Shown here one piece after another: positions 35,827 through 43,950 of a stretch of 64,000 nt of DNA. The notes under the pieces were generated by a model. That model was not told the origin of the DNA. It made no database searches and worked only from the letters and a program-made list of their open reading frames with translations. The position numbers were made by a program, and so were the translations under genes. The stretch spans positions 868,001 through 932,000 of the forward strand of contig NZ_PGFG01000001.1 in NCBI RefSeq assembly GCF_002797735.1. Direction: 5' to 3'. How positions within the stretch are numbered: the first letter of the stretch is position 1; every line of letters begins with the position of its first letter. This stretch comes from Thermoflavifilum aggregans. Lineage in GTDB: Bacteria; Bacteroidota; Bacteroidia; Chitinophagales; Chitinophagaceae.

Positions 35827-38070
35827 TCAGGGTGTTTCCAAGCGTGTAACAGATTCAATTCCGTCCAGCTTTTTGAGTCGTTCCACCAACTCTTCCAGTT
35901 CTTCCTTGTCGTGTACAAACACTTTGATAATACCTTCGAAAACTCCACCCTGCGATTCAATGGTGAGAGCCGAAATATTGATTTTCATTTCACCGGAAAT
36001 CACGTTGGTGATTTTATGGATAACACCCACATCGTCCATACCCACAATGCGCAGGCCGGTGAGGAAAGAAATTTCTTTGTTCTTTGCCCATTTGGTTTTG
36101 ACGATGCGATGGGCGTAATTGGCCAGCAGTTGCGGAGCGTTGGGACAGTTGGTGCGGTGTATCTTTAATCCCTCTGTAGCAGTGATAATGCCAAATACGT
36201 CATCACCAGGAATGGGTTTGCAGCAGTTGGCCAGTTTGTAGGCGATTTTATCAGAGCTTTCGCCAAAGATAATCAGCTCGGCTTCATTTTTCCGGGGCAG
36301 ATGTTTGGAAATATCGCCGTGCGATTCCTTTTCCTGGATTTCAGGAGCTTGTGGTCTGGGCAATTCCAGCCGGTCGCCGTTTACCGTAAAATGTTTCAGT
36401 TCTTTCAGGTCAATGGCTTTGATAGCGATCTGATAGTAGAAATCCAGCAAAGCCGTTTGATGGAAATACTGCATCAATTCGTTGAGGTTTTCCTGGGAGG
36501 CAGGGACGCCCATGCCAGCCAGCTTTTTTTCCAGCATAGCCTTTCCATCCATGGCCACCTGGCGTTTTTCTTCCTTCAGGGCATCCTTGATGGCCGATTT
36601 GGCTTTTGCCGTAACCACAAAATTCAGCCAGTCTTCAGTGGGTTTTTGTTTCTGGGAGGTGATGATTTCCACCTGATCGCCACTGCGCAGCTTGTGGCTG
36701 ATGGGTACCAGTTTATAGTTCACCTTGGCGCCAATGCATCGGTTCCCGATATCGGTGTGGATGGCATAGGCAAAATCCAAAGCTGTAGCGCCTGCCGGCA
36801 GCACCTTCACATCTCCCTTGGGGGTATAGACATAAATTTCTTCGGAAAACAGGTTCAGCTTGAAATCCTGCAGGAAGTCGAGTGTATTGCTATCTGTTCG
36901 GTTCAGCAGCTCACGGATTTGCCGCAGCCATTCATCAAAGCGGCTTTCGGAAGAGGTTCCTTCCTTGTATTTCCAGTGAGCGGCAAGTCCTTTTTCTGCA
37001 ATTTCATTCATGCGCCGGGAGCGGATCTGCACTTCCACCCAGCGGCCACCCGGCCCCATCACGGTGATATGCAGGGCTTCATAGCCATTGGATTTGGGAT
37101 TGCTGATCCAGTCGCGCAGCCGTTCGGTATTGGGCATGTAAAAATCGGTGATGATGGAGTATACCCGCCAGCAGTCGGCTTTTTCCCTTTCCGGTGGTGA
37201 ATTCAGGATAATGCGGATGGCAAACAGATCATACACTTCCTCAAACGACACATTTTTTTTGCGCATCTTTTCCCAGATGGAGTGGATGGTTTTCGGCCGG
37301 CCAAAGATTTCAAAATCAAATCCTTCCTGCTGCAGTTTCTCGCGGATGGGTTTGATAAACTCGTTGATATAACGGGTGCGTTCGCGGCGGGTTTCCTGGA
37401 GTTTTTGAGCAATGGAAAAATAAGCCTCCGGTTCGGTGTACTTCATGGCCAGGTCTTCCATTTCCAGCTTGATGTTGTACAAACCAAGCCGGTGGGCCAG
37501 CGGAGCATAGATGAATGTGGTTTCGGAAGCGATTTTTAATTGCTTTTCCCGACTCATGCTGTCGAGTGTTCGCATGTTATGCAACCGGTCGGCCAGTTTA
37601 ATGAGAATCACGCGGGGATCCTCAGCCAGGGTGAGGAGAATTTTGCGAAAGTTTTCAGCTTGTTTTGTGGTATTACCCGATTCCTCAATATTGCTCAATT
37701 TGGTAAGTCCGTCGATAATGCGTGCGCATTGGCTACCAAATTCCCGTTCAATGTCTTCGAGTGTGATTTCGGTATCTTCAACTGTGTCGTGAAGCAATGC
37801 GCAGATAGCAGACGTCACGCCCAGTCCGATCTCCTCGACGGTAATCAGTGCCACGGCAAGGGGATGCAGGATATAGGGTTCACCGGATTTGCGGCGCATG
37901 TCGCGATGTGCTTCGGCTGCCATCTCAAAGGCTCGCCGCACCAGTTCCTTATCGCCTTTTTTCAGCTTTGTTTTCAAAGCTCTCAGCAGGGCGCGGTATT
38001 GGCGGACAATTTCTTTTTTCTCCGTCTCCTCGTCGGGCACATAAGGCCTTTTGATCATCATCATGTCCAT
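35827..38070 (-). CDS. Bifunctional (p)ppGpp synthetase/hydrolase
   Basis: The 747-residue RelA/SpoT-family (Rel) protein sets (p)ppGpp levels in the stringent response. Domains in order: HD hydrolase (about 50-200; H and D in CALLHDTVEDTEIT intact, so hydrolysis is likely), synthetase (about 240-350; YDLFAIRIIL, NPKSNGYEALHITV), TGS (about 405-465; VYTPKGDVKVLPAGATALDFAYAIH), and C-terminal zinc-finger/ACT regions (ANCCKPIPGDDVFGIIT; VGMDDVGVIHKITNVIS). A TAAATTTG element sits only 4 bp upstream of the first ATG, so the used start may be one of the three consecutive ATGs at 38064-38056. Confidence 0.95.
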   Translation of the reverse strand: MDMMMIKRPYVPDEETEKKEIVRQYRALLRALKTKLKKGDKELVRRAFEMAAEAHRDMRRKSGEPYILHPLAVALITVEEIGLGVTSAICALLHDTVEDTEITLEDIEREFGSQCARIIDGLTKLSNIEESGNTTKQAENFRKILLTLAEDPRVILIKLADRLHNMRTLDSMSREKQLKIASETTFIYAPLAHRLGLYNIKLEMEDLAMKYTEPEAYFSIAQKLQETRRERTRYINEFIKPIREKLQQEGFDFEIFGRPKTIHSIWEKMRKKNVSFEEVYDLFAIRIILNSPPEREKADCWRVYSIITDFYMPNTERLRDWISNPKSNGYEALHITVMGPGGRWVEVQIRSRRMNEIAEKGLAAHWKYKEGTSSESRFDEWLRQIRELLNRTDSNTLDFLQDFKLNLFSEEIYVYTPKGDVKVLPAGATALDFAYAIHTDIGNRCIGAKVNYKLVPISHKLRSGDQVEIITSQKQKPTEDWLNFVVTAKAKSAIKDALKEEKRQVAMDGKAMLEKKLAGMGVPASQENLNELMQYFHQTALLDFYYQIAIKAIDLKELKHFTVNGDRLELPRPQAPEIQEKESHGDISKHLPRKNEAELIIFGESSDKIAYKLANCCKPIPGDDVFGIITATEGLKIHRTNCPNAPQLLANYAHRIVKTKWAKNKEISFLTGLRIVGMDDVGVIHKITNVISGEMKINISALTIESQGGVFEGIIKVFVHDKEELEELVERLKKLDGIESVTRLETP

Positions 38071-38074
38071 ATCT

Positions 38075-38082
38075 CAAATTTA
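38075..38082 (-). promoter_or_regulatory. Candidate -7 element for the rel gene
   Basis: The minus strand reads TAAATTTG, a full TAnnTTTG match, immediately before the annotated start. It would give a leaderless or near-leaderless mRNA. A -33 TTTG at normal spacing is not seen. Confidence 0.35.
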
Positions 38083-38120
38083 CGAAGCTTTCGGCTGCTT
38101 TTCACCGTTAGATCAATAGC

Positions 38121-38152
38121 TTTTCCATTCTCCCCAAAATGCAATACCTTTG
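38121..38152 (+). promoter_or_regulatory. Promoter of tRNA-Leu
   Basis: TTTT (38121-38124), a 20-bp spacer and TACCTTTG (38145-38152) lie 22 bp before the first base of the tRNA, the expected layout. Confidence 0.55.
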
Positions 38153-38174
38153 CCAGCTCCGGAGGCGAAAAAGC

Positions 38175-38256
38175 GCGGACGTGGTGGAACTGGCAGACAC
38201 ACCAGACTTAGGATCTGGAGCCGAAAGGCGTGGGGGTTCGAATCCCCCCGTCCGCA
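38175..38256 (+). tRNA. tRNA-Leu (anticodon TAG)
   Basis: The 82-nt sequence folds as a class II tRNA. The acceptor stem GCGGACG (38175-38181) pairs with CGTCCGC (38249-38255), with discriminator A at 38256. The anticodon stem CCAGA/TCTGG encloses the loop CTTAGGA with TAG at 38209-38211, reading CUN leucine codons. A short variable arm and a T arm with GGTTCGAATCC are present. The 3' CCA is not encoded. Confidence 0.96.
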
Positions 38257-38357
38257 CGTCAACTGCAGACCGCCAAATTTACCGGAGGTGCTGACGATGC
38301 GGCAGCAACACACATGCAGGAACTATTCTTGTTTATAAACTGTATTTTTAAAACTTT

Positions 38358-39770
38358 ATGGCAACCATTCAACGTGAAACACTGGCCCCTCTGCATGAAA
38401 AAATCGTAGTGCAGGTTGAAGAGCGGGATTACATGCCGGCTTTTGAAAAGACACTGAAAGAGTACCGGAGAAAAGCACAGATTCCAGGTTTCAGGAAGGG
38501 TATGGTACCGGCCAGCCTAATACGGAAAATGTATGGACAGGCTCTTTTTACCGAAGAGGTGATCCGTACGGCCGAACAACAGCTGAATCGTTATCTGGAG
38601 GAAGAAAAGCTGGATATTTTTTCCCAACCTTTATGGTTGGAAAATGAGGCCCCCCAGCTGGATCTGAATGCGCCCGGCAACTATGCATTTGCATTTGAAA
38701 TCGGCCTCAGGCCGCAATTTGAGCTTAAGCTGCTACAGCCCGCAACCGAATTGCAGCAATACGTGGTGCAGGTTACTGATCAGATGGTGGATGATGAAAT
38801 GGAATACCTGCTCCGCCGCTATGCTGCTCGCGAGAGAATTGAGAAATTTGAGCAGGAGGATGATTTCGTACAGGCCAGCTTTGAGCAGGTGGACGATCAG
38901 GGCGAGGTGATGCCGGATGGGCGTAAACAACAGCTGAGCTTTTTATTCAGGGAAATTGATGAAGCACACAGGCCCGCATGGGTCGGCAAGCAGGAAAAAG
39001 AATCCGTAACTGCTGCCCTCCATGAAATATTCTCCGGCGATAGCCTGTCCTACATCATGAATCGCTTGGGATTGGATCAAAATGATCCGTCAGCGGCATC
39101 AACCCGTTTTCGGATTACCCTTGAAGAGATCGGCCGGCTCAAAAAACCAGCCCTGGAGGCCGAATTTTTCAACCGCGTATTTCCGGAAGAAAATATCCAG
39201 ACACCGGAGCAATTCCGCCAGCGCGTGCGGGAAGAAGTAGAATATTACTATCAGGAAATTGCCCGGGAAAGATTGCGAAATGAATTGATGGAAAAATTGA
39301 TTCATGAAACGGAGATTCCCCTGCCCGAAGCATTTCTGCGTCATCTGATTGCCCGCAATCAATCCCAACCGGCTGAATCGGTAGATGACCAGACTCTTCA
39401 TGCTTTTCTGCATCAGCTCAGGTGGACGCTGATTGCGCAGAAGTTGGAACAACAGTCGGGCGTGGAACTCACGCAGGAAGATATCCTGCAGAAAGCAAAA
39501 GCTGATTTTATTCAGTATTTTGATGTATACAGCCAGAAACATACGCCGGAATATATCAATCGTTTTACCCTGCAGCTTTTGCAAAACGAAAAGACATTCG
39601 ATAAATATGCAACGGAGGCAAAAAACCAAAAATTGCTTGACTGGGCTCTTCAGCAGGTAACCATAAAGGAGGTCCCCGTCAGTCTCGATGAATTCAAGGC
39701 AATGCTGGAAAAACCATCCTCTCATCATACCCATCAACACAGCCATGAACATGAGCACGAACATGCATGA
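38358..39770 (+). CDS. tig: Trigger factor
   Basis: The ribosome-bound chaperone contacts nascent chains. The 470-residue protein has the ribosome-binding signature IPGFRKGMVPASLIRKMYG (about 42-60). The middle FKBP-like domain is divergent (SFEQVDDQGEVMPDG onward), so prolyl isomerase activity is doubtful, a feature I associate with Bacteroidota homologues. A long helical C-terminal domain follows. The last 15 residues are a His/Glu tail (HHTHQHSHEHEHEHA) that could bind metal. The tail overlaps the start region of clpP by 8-26 bp, placing tig at the head of a tig-clpP-clpP-clpX operon. Confidence 0.92.
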   Translation: MATIQRETLAPLHEKIVVQVEERDYMPAFEKTLKEYRRKAQIPGFRKGMVPASLIRKMYGQALFTEEVIRTAEQQLNRYLEEEKLDIFSQPLWLENEAPQLDLNAPGNYAFAFEIGLRPQFELKLLQPATELQQYVVQVTDQMVDDEMEYLLRRYAARERIEKFEQEDDFVQASFEQVDDQGEVMPDGRKQQLSFLFREIDEAHRPAWVGKQEKESVTAALHEIFSGDSLSYIMNRLGLDQNDPSAASTRFRITLEEIGRLKKPALEAEFFNRVFPEENIQTPEQFRQRVREEVEYYYQEIARERLRNELMEKLIHETEIPLPEAFLRHLIARNQSQPAESVDDQTLHAFLHQLRWTLIAQKLEQQSGVELTQEDILQKAKADFIQYFDVYSQKHTPEYINRFTLQLLQNEKTFDKYATEAKNQKLLDWALQQVTIKEVPVSLDEFKAMLEKPSSHHTHQHSHEHEHEHA

Positions 39771-40506
39771 TGAATTTCGCAGATACGCGGTGTATCACCG
39801 GCGTATCAACAGCCTGGCATTGGATCAGTACACCAGGCATGCCGCAAAAGCGCTTACGCCGTACATCATTGAGGAAAGGCCATTGAATGTGGCTTCCATG
39901 GATGTATTTTCCCGGTTGATGATGGATCGGATCATATTTTTAGGTGAGCCTATTGATGATTATGTAGCCAATATTGTCACGGCACAGCTGCTTTTCCTGG
40001 AATCTACCGACAGAGGCCGTGATATTCAGATGTATATCAACAGTCCCGGTGGCAGTGCCTATGCCGGTTTGGGCATTTATGATACCATGCAGGTGATTCA
40101 GCCCGATGTGGCAACCATCTGCACCGGTATAGCAGCATCCATGGCGGCCGTACTGATGTGTGCGGGGGTGAAGGGCAAACGTACAGCGCTCAAACATTCA
40201 CGTATTCTGATTCATCAGCCCAGTGGCGGTATTTCCGGACAGGCATCGGATGTGGAAATTACGGCACGCGAAATTTCCAGAGTGAAAAGGGAACTGTATG
40301 AAATCATTGCCTATCATTCAGGGCAAAGTGTAGAAAAGATTGAACGCGATGGTGACCGTGATTTCTGGATGTCGGCCGAAGAAGCGGTGGCTTACGGGCT
40401 GATTGATGAAGTATTGCAAACACATCCGCGCAAAAAACCAGCTGAAATTTCTTCCGATTCGAAATCAAACGGACAGGAAACACAGGATAAAAAGAACAAA
40501 TCCTAA
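39745..40506 (+). CDS. clpP: ClpP protease subunit, copy 1
   Basis: The serine protease subunit of ClpXP. Catalytic residues are visible: Ser in GIAASMAAVL, His in SRILIHQPSGG and Asp in the ERDGDRDFW stretch. YINSPGGSAYAGLGIYDTM and DVATICTG are typical. Starts at 39745, 39751 and 39763 are all possible; the last (MHDEFRRYAVYHRRI) resembles Bacteroides ClpP most, the first is listed. The C-terminus carries about 28 extra residues rich in Lys, Ser and Gln after DEVLQTHP, longer than E. coli ClpP. A second clpP follows 12 bp later. Confidence 0.93.
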   Translation: MNMSTNMHDEFRRYAVYHRRINSLALDQYTRHAAKALTPYIIEERPLNVASMDVFSRLMMDRIIFLGEPIDDYVANIVTAQLLFLESTDRGRDIQMYINSPGGSAYAGLGIYDTMQVIQPDVATICTGIAASMAAVLMCAGVKGKRTALKHSRILIHQPSGGISGQASDVEITAREISRVKRELYEIIAYHSGQSVEKIERDGDRDFWMSAEEAVAYGLIDEVLQTHPRKKPAEISSDSKSNGQETQDKKNKS

Positions 40507-40518
40507 ACCTTGATACAC

Positions 40519-41151
40519 ATGGCCAATATGCATTCGTCTCCATACATGCAATCGCTTGCTTTTCAGCAGGAACCTGATACAGAAGCACCTCCCAAGCTGG
40601 AAGAACTTATCAGCAGCCGGGAATTCGATAAGACGTTTTTGGAGCAACGACGTGTGTTTCTGTGGGGCGTGGTCGATGATCATTCCGCCCGCGAGGTGGT
40701 CAATCGCCTGCTGTACCTGGAAGCCAAGGCACCTGGCAAGGAAATTACCTTATTCATCAACAGTCCGGGTGGCATCGTATCTTCGGGTATGGTGATTCAC
40801 GACACCATGCAACTCATCAGTTCACCCGTAGCTACCGTGTGTATGGGCCTGGCGGCTTCCATGGGTTCTATCATCCTTTCAGCCGGTAAAAAAGGCAGGC
40901 GCTTTATTTTTCCGCATGGAGAAGTGATGATCCATCAACCCAGCATTGGCGGCTATCAGGGCACATCGGCCGATCTGGAAATTCAGGCCCGGCAGATCCG
41001 CAAAACCAAGGAATTAGGTGCCCGTATCCTTGCAGAAAACTGCGGGCAACCTATTGAAAAAATCCTGAAGGATTTTGACCGGGATTATTGGATGGATGCA
41101 CAGGAAGCTGTTGAGTACGGTATTGTGGATAAGATTATTGAAAAACTCTGA
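40519..41151 (+). CDS. ClpP protease subunit, copy 2
   Basis: A second, divergent ClpP of 210 residues. The triad appears intact: Ser in [11 protein letters not shown], His in [12 protein letters not shown], Asp in [34 protein letters not shown] is the oxyanion-region motif. The N-terminal 35 residues ([24 protein letters not shown]) differ from copy 1. A TTG at 40510 would extend it by three residues; ATG at 40519 is preferred. Being 12 bp after clpP and 5 bp before clpX, it may form mixed or separate tetradecamers served by the same ClpX. Confidence 0.92.
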   Translation: MANMHSSPYMQSLAFQQEPDTEAPPKLEELISSREFDKTFLEQRRVFLWGVVDDHSAREVVNRLLYLEAKAPGKEITLFINSPGGIVSSGMVIHDTMQLISSPVATVCMGLAASMGSIILSAGKKGRRFIFPHGEVMIHQPSIGGYQGTSADLEIQARQIRKTKELGARILAENCGQPIEKILKDFDRDYWMDAQEAVEYGIVDKIIEKL

Positions 41152-41156
41152 CCAGT

Positions 41157-42416
41157 ATGAAAGAGCAGGATGGTAATCATCATACGCAAGGCCCACGGAA
41201 TCGTCCGCGTTGTTCGTTTTGCGGACGTTCGCAGGATGAGGTGCGCATTCTGATTTCCTCTGAAAAGGCCAATATCTGTGATATTTGTGTAGCACAGGCA
41301 CAGGAGCTGATAGCCGAAGAGTTTGGTACAGGCTCCCGGCCTTCACAGTCTTTTTCCCTGAAGATTGCCAAGCCTATTGAGATCAAAAAATTCCTCGATG
41401 AATATGTCATAGGCCAGGACGAAGCAAAGAAAGTACTGGCTGTAGCGGTGTATAATCATTATAAACGATTGAAATATCAATCCCGCCAGGAAGATGTAGA
41501 GATTGAAAAATCGAATATCATCATGGTGGGTGAAACCGGCACCGGAAAAACATTGCTGGCACGTTCCATTGCCAAGCTTTTGCGTGTGCCTTTTACCATC
41601 GTAGATGCCACGGTATTTACCGAAGCTGGTTATGTGGGCGAAGATGTGGAAAGCATTCTCACCCGGTTGCTGCAGGTATGTGATTATGATGTGTCAGCAG
41701 CTGAAAAAGGCATTGTGTATATTGATGAGATTGATAAGATTGCACGCAAGGGTGATAATCCTTCCATTACGCGTGATGTGAGCGGAGAAGGTGTGCAACA
41801 GGCGCTGCTGAAGTTGCTGGAAGGTACCGAAGTGCTGGTGCCACCGCAGGGGGGCCGTAAGCATCCCGAACAGAAGATGATCAAGGTGAATACCCAAAAT
41901 ATCCTGTTTATTTGCGGAGGTGCTTTTGAAGGGATAGATAAAATTATTGCCCGCCGTATTCAGACTCATACCATAGGTTTTAAAACCGAGCATGAAAACA
42001 GGTTTGAACGGGATCAGATTTTGCGGCATGTCAATGCGCAGGATTTGCGCGCATTCGGATTGATTCCCGAACTGATCGGCCGTCTGCCGGTTATCACTTA
42101 TCTCAATACACTCGACCGGAAAGCTTTGCGGGCTATTCTCACAGAACCCAAAAATGCCCTGATCAAACAGTACAAAAAATTGTTTGCACTGGAAGGCATT
42201 GAATTGCATGTGGATGATGAAGTGCTCGATTTTATTGTGGACAAGGCAATGGAATTCAGGCTGGGCGCGCGTGGATTGCGCTCCATCTGCGAAATTATCA
42301 TGACGGATGCCATGTTTGAATTGCCTTCTACCAATCAGAAGGAATTTCATCTTACCCTGGAATATGCCCGCCGGAAGCTGGATGCAGATGCTGCTTCGCG
42401 CCTGAAAGTAGCATAA
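41157..42416 (+). CDS. clpX: ClpX unfoldase
   Basis: ClpX recognises, unfolds and feeds substrates to ClpP. The 419-residue protein has the N-terminal zinc-binding domain (Cys19, Cys22, Cys41, Cys44), Walker A GETGTGKT (125-132), Walker B IVYIDEID (186-193), and TIGFKTE, the IGF loop that docks to ClpP. C-terminal sensor-2 LGARGLRSI is present. It is the last gene of the tig operon; a hairpin with T tracts on both sides lies before the convergent PLP enzyme. Confidence 0.97.
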   Translation: MKEQDGNHHTQGPRNRPRCSFCGRSQDEVRILISSEKANICDICVAQAQELIAEEFGTGSRPSQSFSLKIAKPIEIKKFLDEYVIGQDEAKKVLAVAVYNHYKRLKYQSRQEDVEIEKSNIIMVGETGTGKTLLARSIAKLLRVPFTIVDATVFTEAGYVGEDVESILTRLLQVCDYDVSAAEKGIVYIDEIDKIARKGDNPSITRDVSGEGVQQALLKLLEGTEVLVPPQGGRKHPEQKMIKVNTQNILFICGGAFEGIDKIIARRIQTHTIGFKTEHENRFERDQILRHVNAQDLRAFGLIPELIGRLPVITYLNTLDRKALRAILTEPKNALIKQYKKLFALEGIELHVDDEVLDFIVDKAMEFRLGARGLRSICEIIMTDAMFELPSTNQKEFHLTLEYARRKLDADAASRLKVA

Positions 42417-42460
42417 CTACCTGCACGTGAAATAATACATAAAGATCATGTTAGATGATA

Positions 42461-42505
42461 AAAAGTTGCATGCCTGAAAGAAATGATTGGTTGCATGCAT
42501 TTTTA
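42461..42505. terminator. Possible bidirectional terminator
   Basis: TGCATGC (42467-42473) and GCATGCA (42493-42499) can pair around a 19-nt loop; AAAA precedes the left arm and TTTTT follows the right, so each strand ends in a U tract. It lies between convergent clpX and the trans-sulfuration gene. The 7-bp stem and long loop make it a modest candidate. Confidence 0.45.
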
Positions 42506-42528
42506 CATCTGCAGAAACCTATACTCAT

Positions 42529-43758
42529 TCAGGATAATGCCTGATCCAGATCTGCCAGCAGATCTTCTATATTTTCAATTCCCACGCTCATGCGGATAAG
42601 TCCATCAGTAATACCACTTTTTTCACGTTGTTCGTGTGGTACTCCGTAATGCGTCATCGATGCCGGATGGCAAACTAAAGTATCACAGGTACCCAGCGAT
42701 ACAGCTCGTACACACAATTGCAAACGATCAATAAATTTTTTTCCCGCAGATAATCCATCTTTCAATTCAAAACTTAAAATAGCTCCCGGATGTTTCATTT
42801 GTTTTTTGGCAATGGCATAATCAGGATGTGAGGTCAATCCGGGATAATTCACTCTGGATACAGCCTGATGTTTTTCCAGAAAGTTAGCTATCTGCATGGC
42901 GTTTTCACAATGCCGCTGCATGCGAAGCTCAAGGGTTTTCATGCCTATGGTAAGCAGGTATGCATCAAACGCATTGCTGTTGCCGCCCAGCAAACGCGCA
43001 ATTTTGGTTACATGCTGTTCCATTTTTTCCACATCTCTTCCCACCAATACCCCACCCACGGCCGTTCCATGCCCGTTCAGAAATTTGGTGGTGGAATGAA
43101 ACACATAATCGGCACCATACCGGAAGGGTTGCTGCAAATAAGGAGAAGCAAAGGTATTATCAACGGCAGTAACCAAATGGTATTGCTGAGCCAGCCGAAT
43201 GCAGGCTTCCAGATCCACACAACGCAATGTAGGATTGGCAGGCGTTTCGAGATACATCATGCGGATATGTTTTTCTTTTTTCAGCACATCTTCCACCCGC
43301 TGCAGATCGTGCATATCCATGATGATGGGTTCAACGCCCAGGCCCGGAAGAATTTTATGCAGCAATTCATCCGTTCCACCGTAAAGGGATAAATGGGTAA
43401 TGATTTTATCACCTGCATGCAGTTCACTGAGAAATAATGTGGTGAGTGCAGCCATGCCCGAAGCGTGTAGAATAGCTTTTGCTTGCAAAGGATTTCCCTG
43501 GCTATCGCGCAGCTGGTGGGTTTCCAGTGCTGCAATTTTTTGTTCAGCTTCAGTGAAATTGGGATTTCCCCAGCGTGTATAGATATAACCTTTTTCCTTA
43601 CCGGTAAAGCGATTCATGCCTTGTTCGGCAGTATCAAACACAAAGGTGGAACTGGCATAAATAGGTGTCAGATGCGCATAATTGGGATCAGGAACATGTC
43701 CGGCATGTACGCAATGTGTTCCAAATCCCTGATGGGATTGTTTTTTCATAATCATCAC
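42529..43758 (-). CDS. Trans-sulfuration family PLP enzyme (cystathionine gamma-synthase/lyase-like)
   Basis: The 409-residue fold-type I PLP enzyme has THCVHAGHVPDPNYAHLTPIYASSTFVF, YTRWGNPNFTEAEQKIAALE, HASGMAALTTLFL, LETPANPTLRCVDLEACIRLA, DNTFASPYLQQP and the PLP-binding Lys225 in FHSTTKFLNGHG. The family includes cystathionine gamma-synthase, beta/gamma-lyases, O-acetylhomoserine sulfhydrylase and methionine gamma-lyase. Methionine gamma-lyases have Cys in the YGC motif; here it reads LYGGTDELL, which argues against that activity, but the exact reaction is undecided. It is a single-gene unit with a TAATTTTG element upstream. Confidence 0.85.
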   Translation of the reverse strand: MMIMKKQSHQGFGTHCVHAGHVPDPNYAHLTPIYASSTFVFDTAEQGMNRFTGKEKGYIYTRWGNPNFTEAEQKIAALETHQLRDSQGNPLQAKAILHASGMAALTTLFLSELHAGDKIITHLSLYGGTDELLHKILPGLGVEPIIMDMHDLQRVEDVLKKEKHIRMMYLETPANPTLRCVDLEACIRLAQQYHLVTAVDNTFASPYLQQPFRYGADYVFHSTTKFLNGHGTAVGGVLVGRDVEKMEQHVTKIARLLGGNSNAFDAYLLTIGMKTLELRMQRHCENAMQIANFLEKHQAVSRVNYPGLTSHPDYAIAKKQMKHPGAILSFELKDGLSAGKKFIDRLQLCVRAVSLGTCDTLVCHPASMTHYGVPHEQREKSGITDGLIRMSVGIENIEDLLADLDQALS

Positions 43759-43833
43759 ATGAAGTAAAAATCAGAATAATGATGATCAAAATTACACAAC
43801 TTATGTGATGACAGATCATTGTACAAAGTACAA
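43752..43833. promoter_or_regulatory. Divergent control region with inverted repeats
   Basis: Between the PLP-enzyme gene and the lipase gene lie a 9-bp inverted repeat, TCATCACAT (43752-43760) and ATGTGATGA (43803-43811), flanking a TAATTTTG -7 element on the minus strand (43787-43794), and a separate dyad TTGTAC-AAA-GTACAA (43819-43833). Arm spacing and location suggest operators, possibly looping across the promoter; no regulator is nearby. Confidence 0.35.
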
Positions 43834-43950
43834 ACTAAGTTGTTGTTCTGATTTTGACAAACTTCGGATATGGGATGATATTGTAAATGTTCAAACTTGA
43901 AGACAGCAGATAAAAATTTCGTTTTATATTGCTGATAAATCGAAAATATC

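Noticed and set aside
36301-37200. 299-codon plus-strand ORF
   Set aside because: It lies wholly antisense to the well-supported rel gene and shows no recognisable domain; it is a by-product of codon composition.
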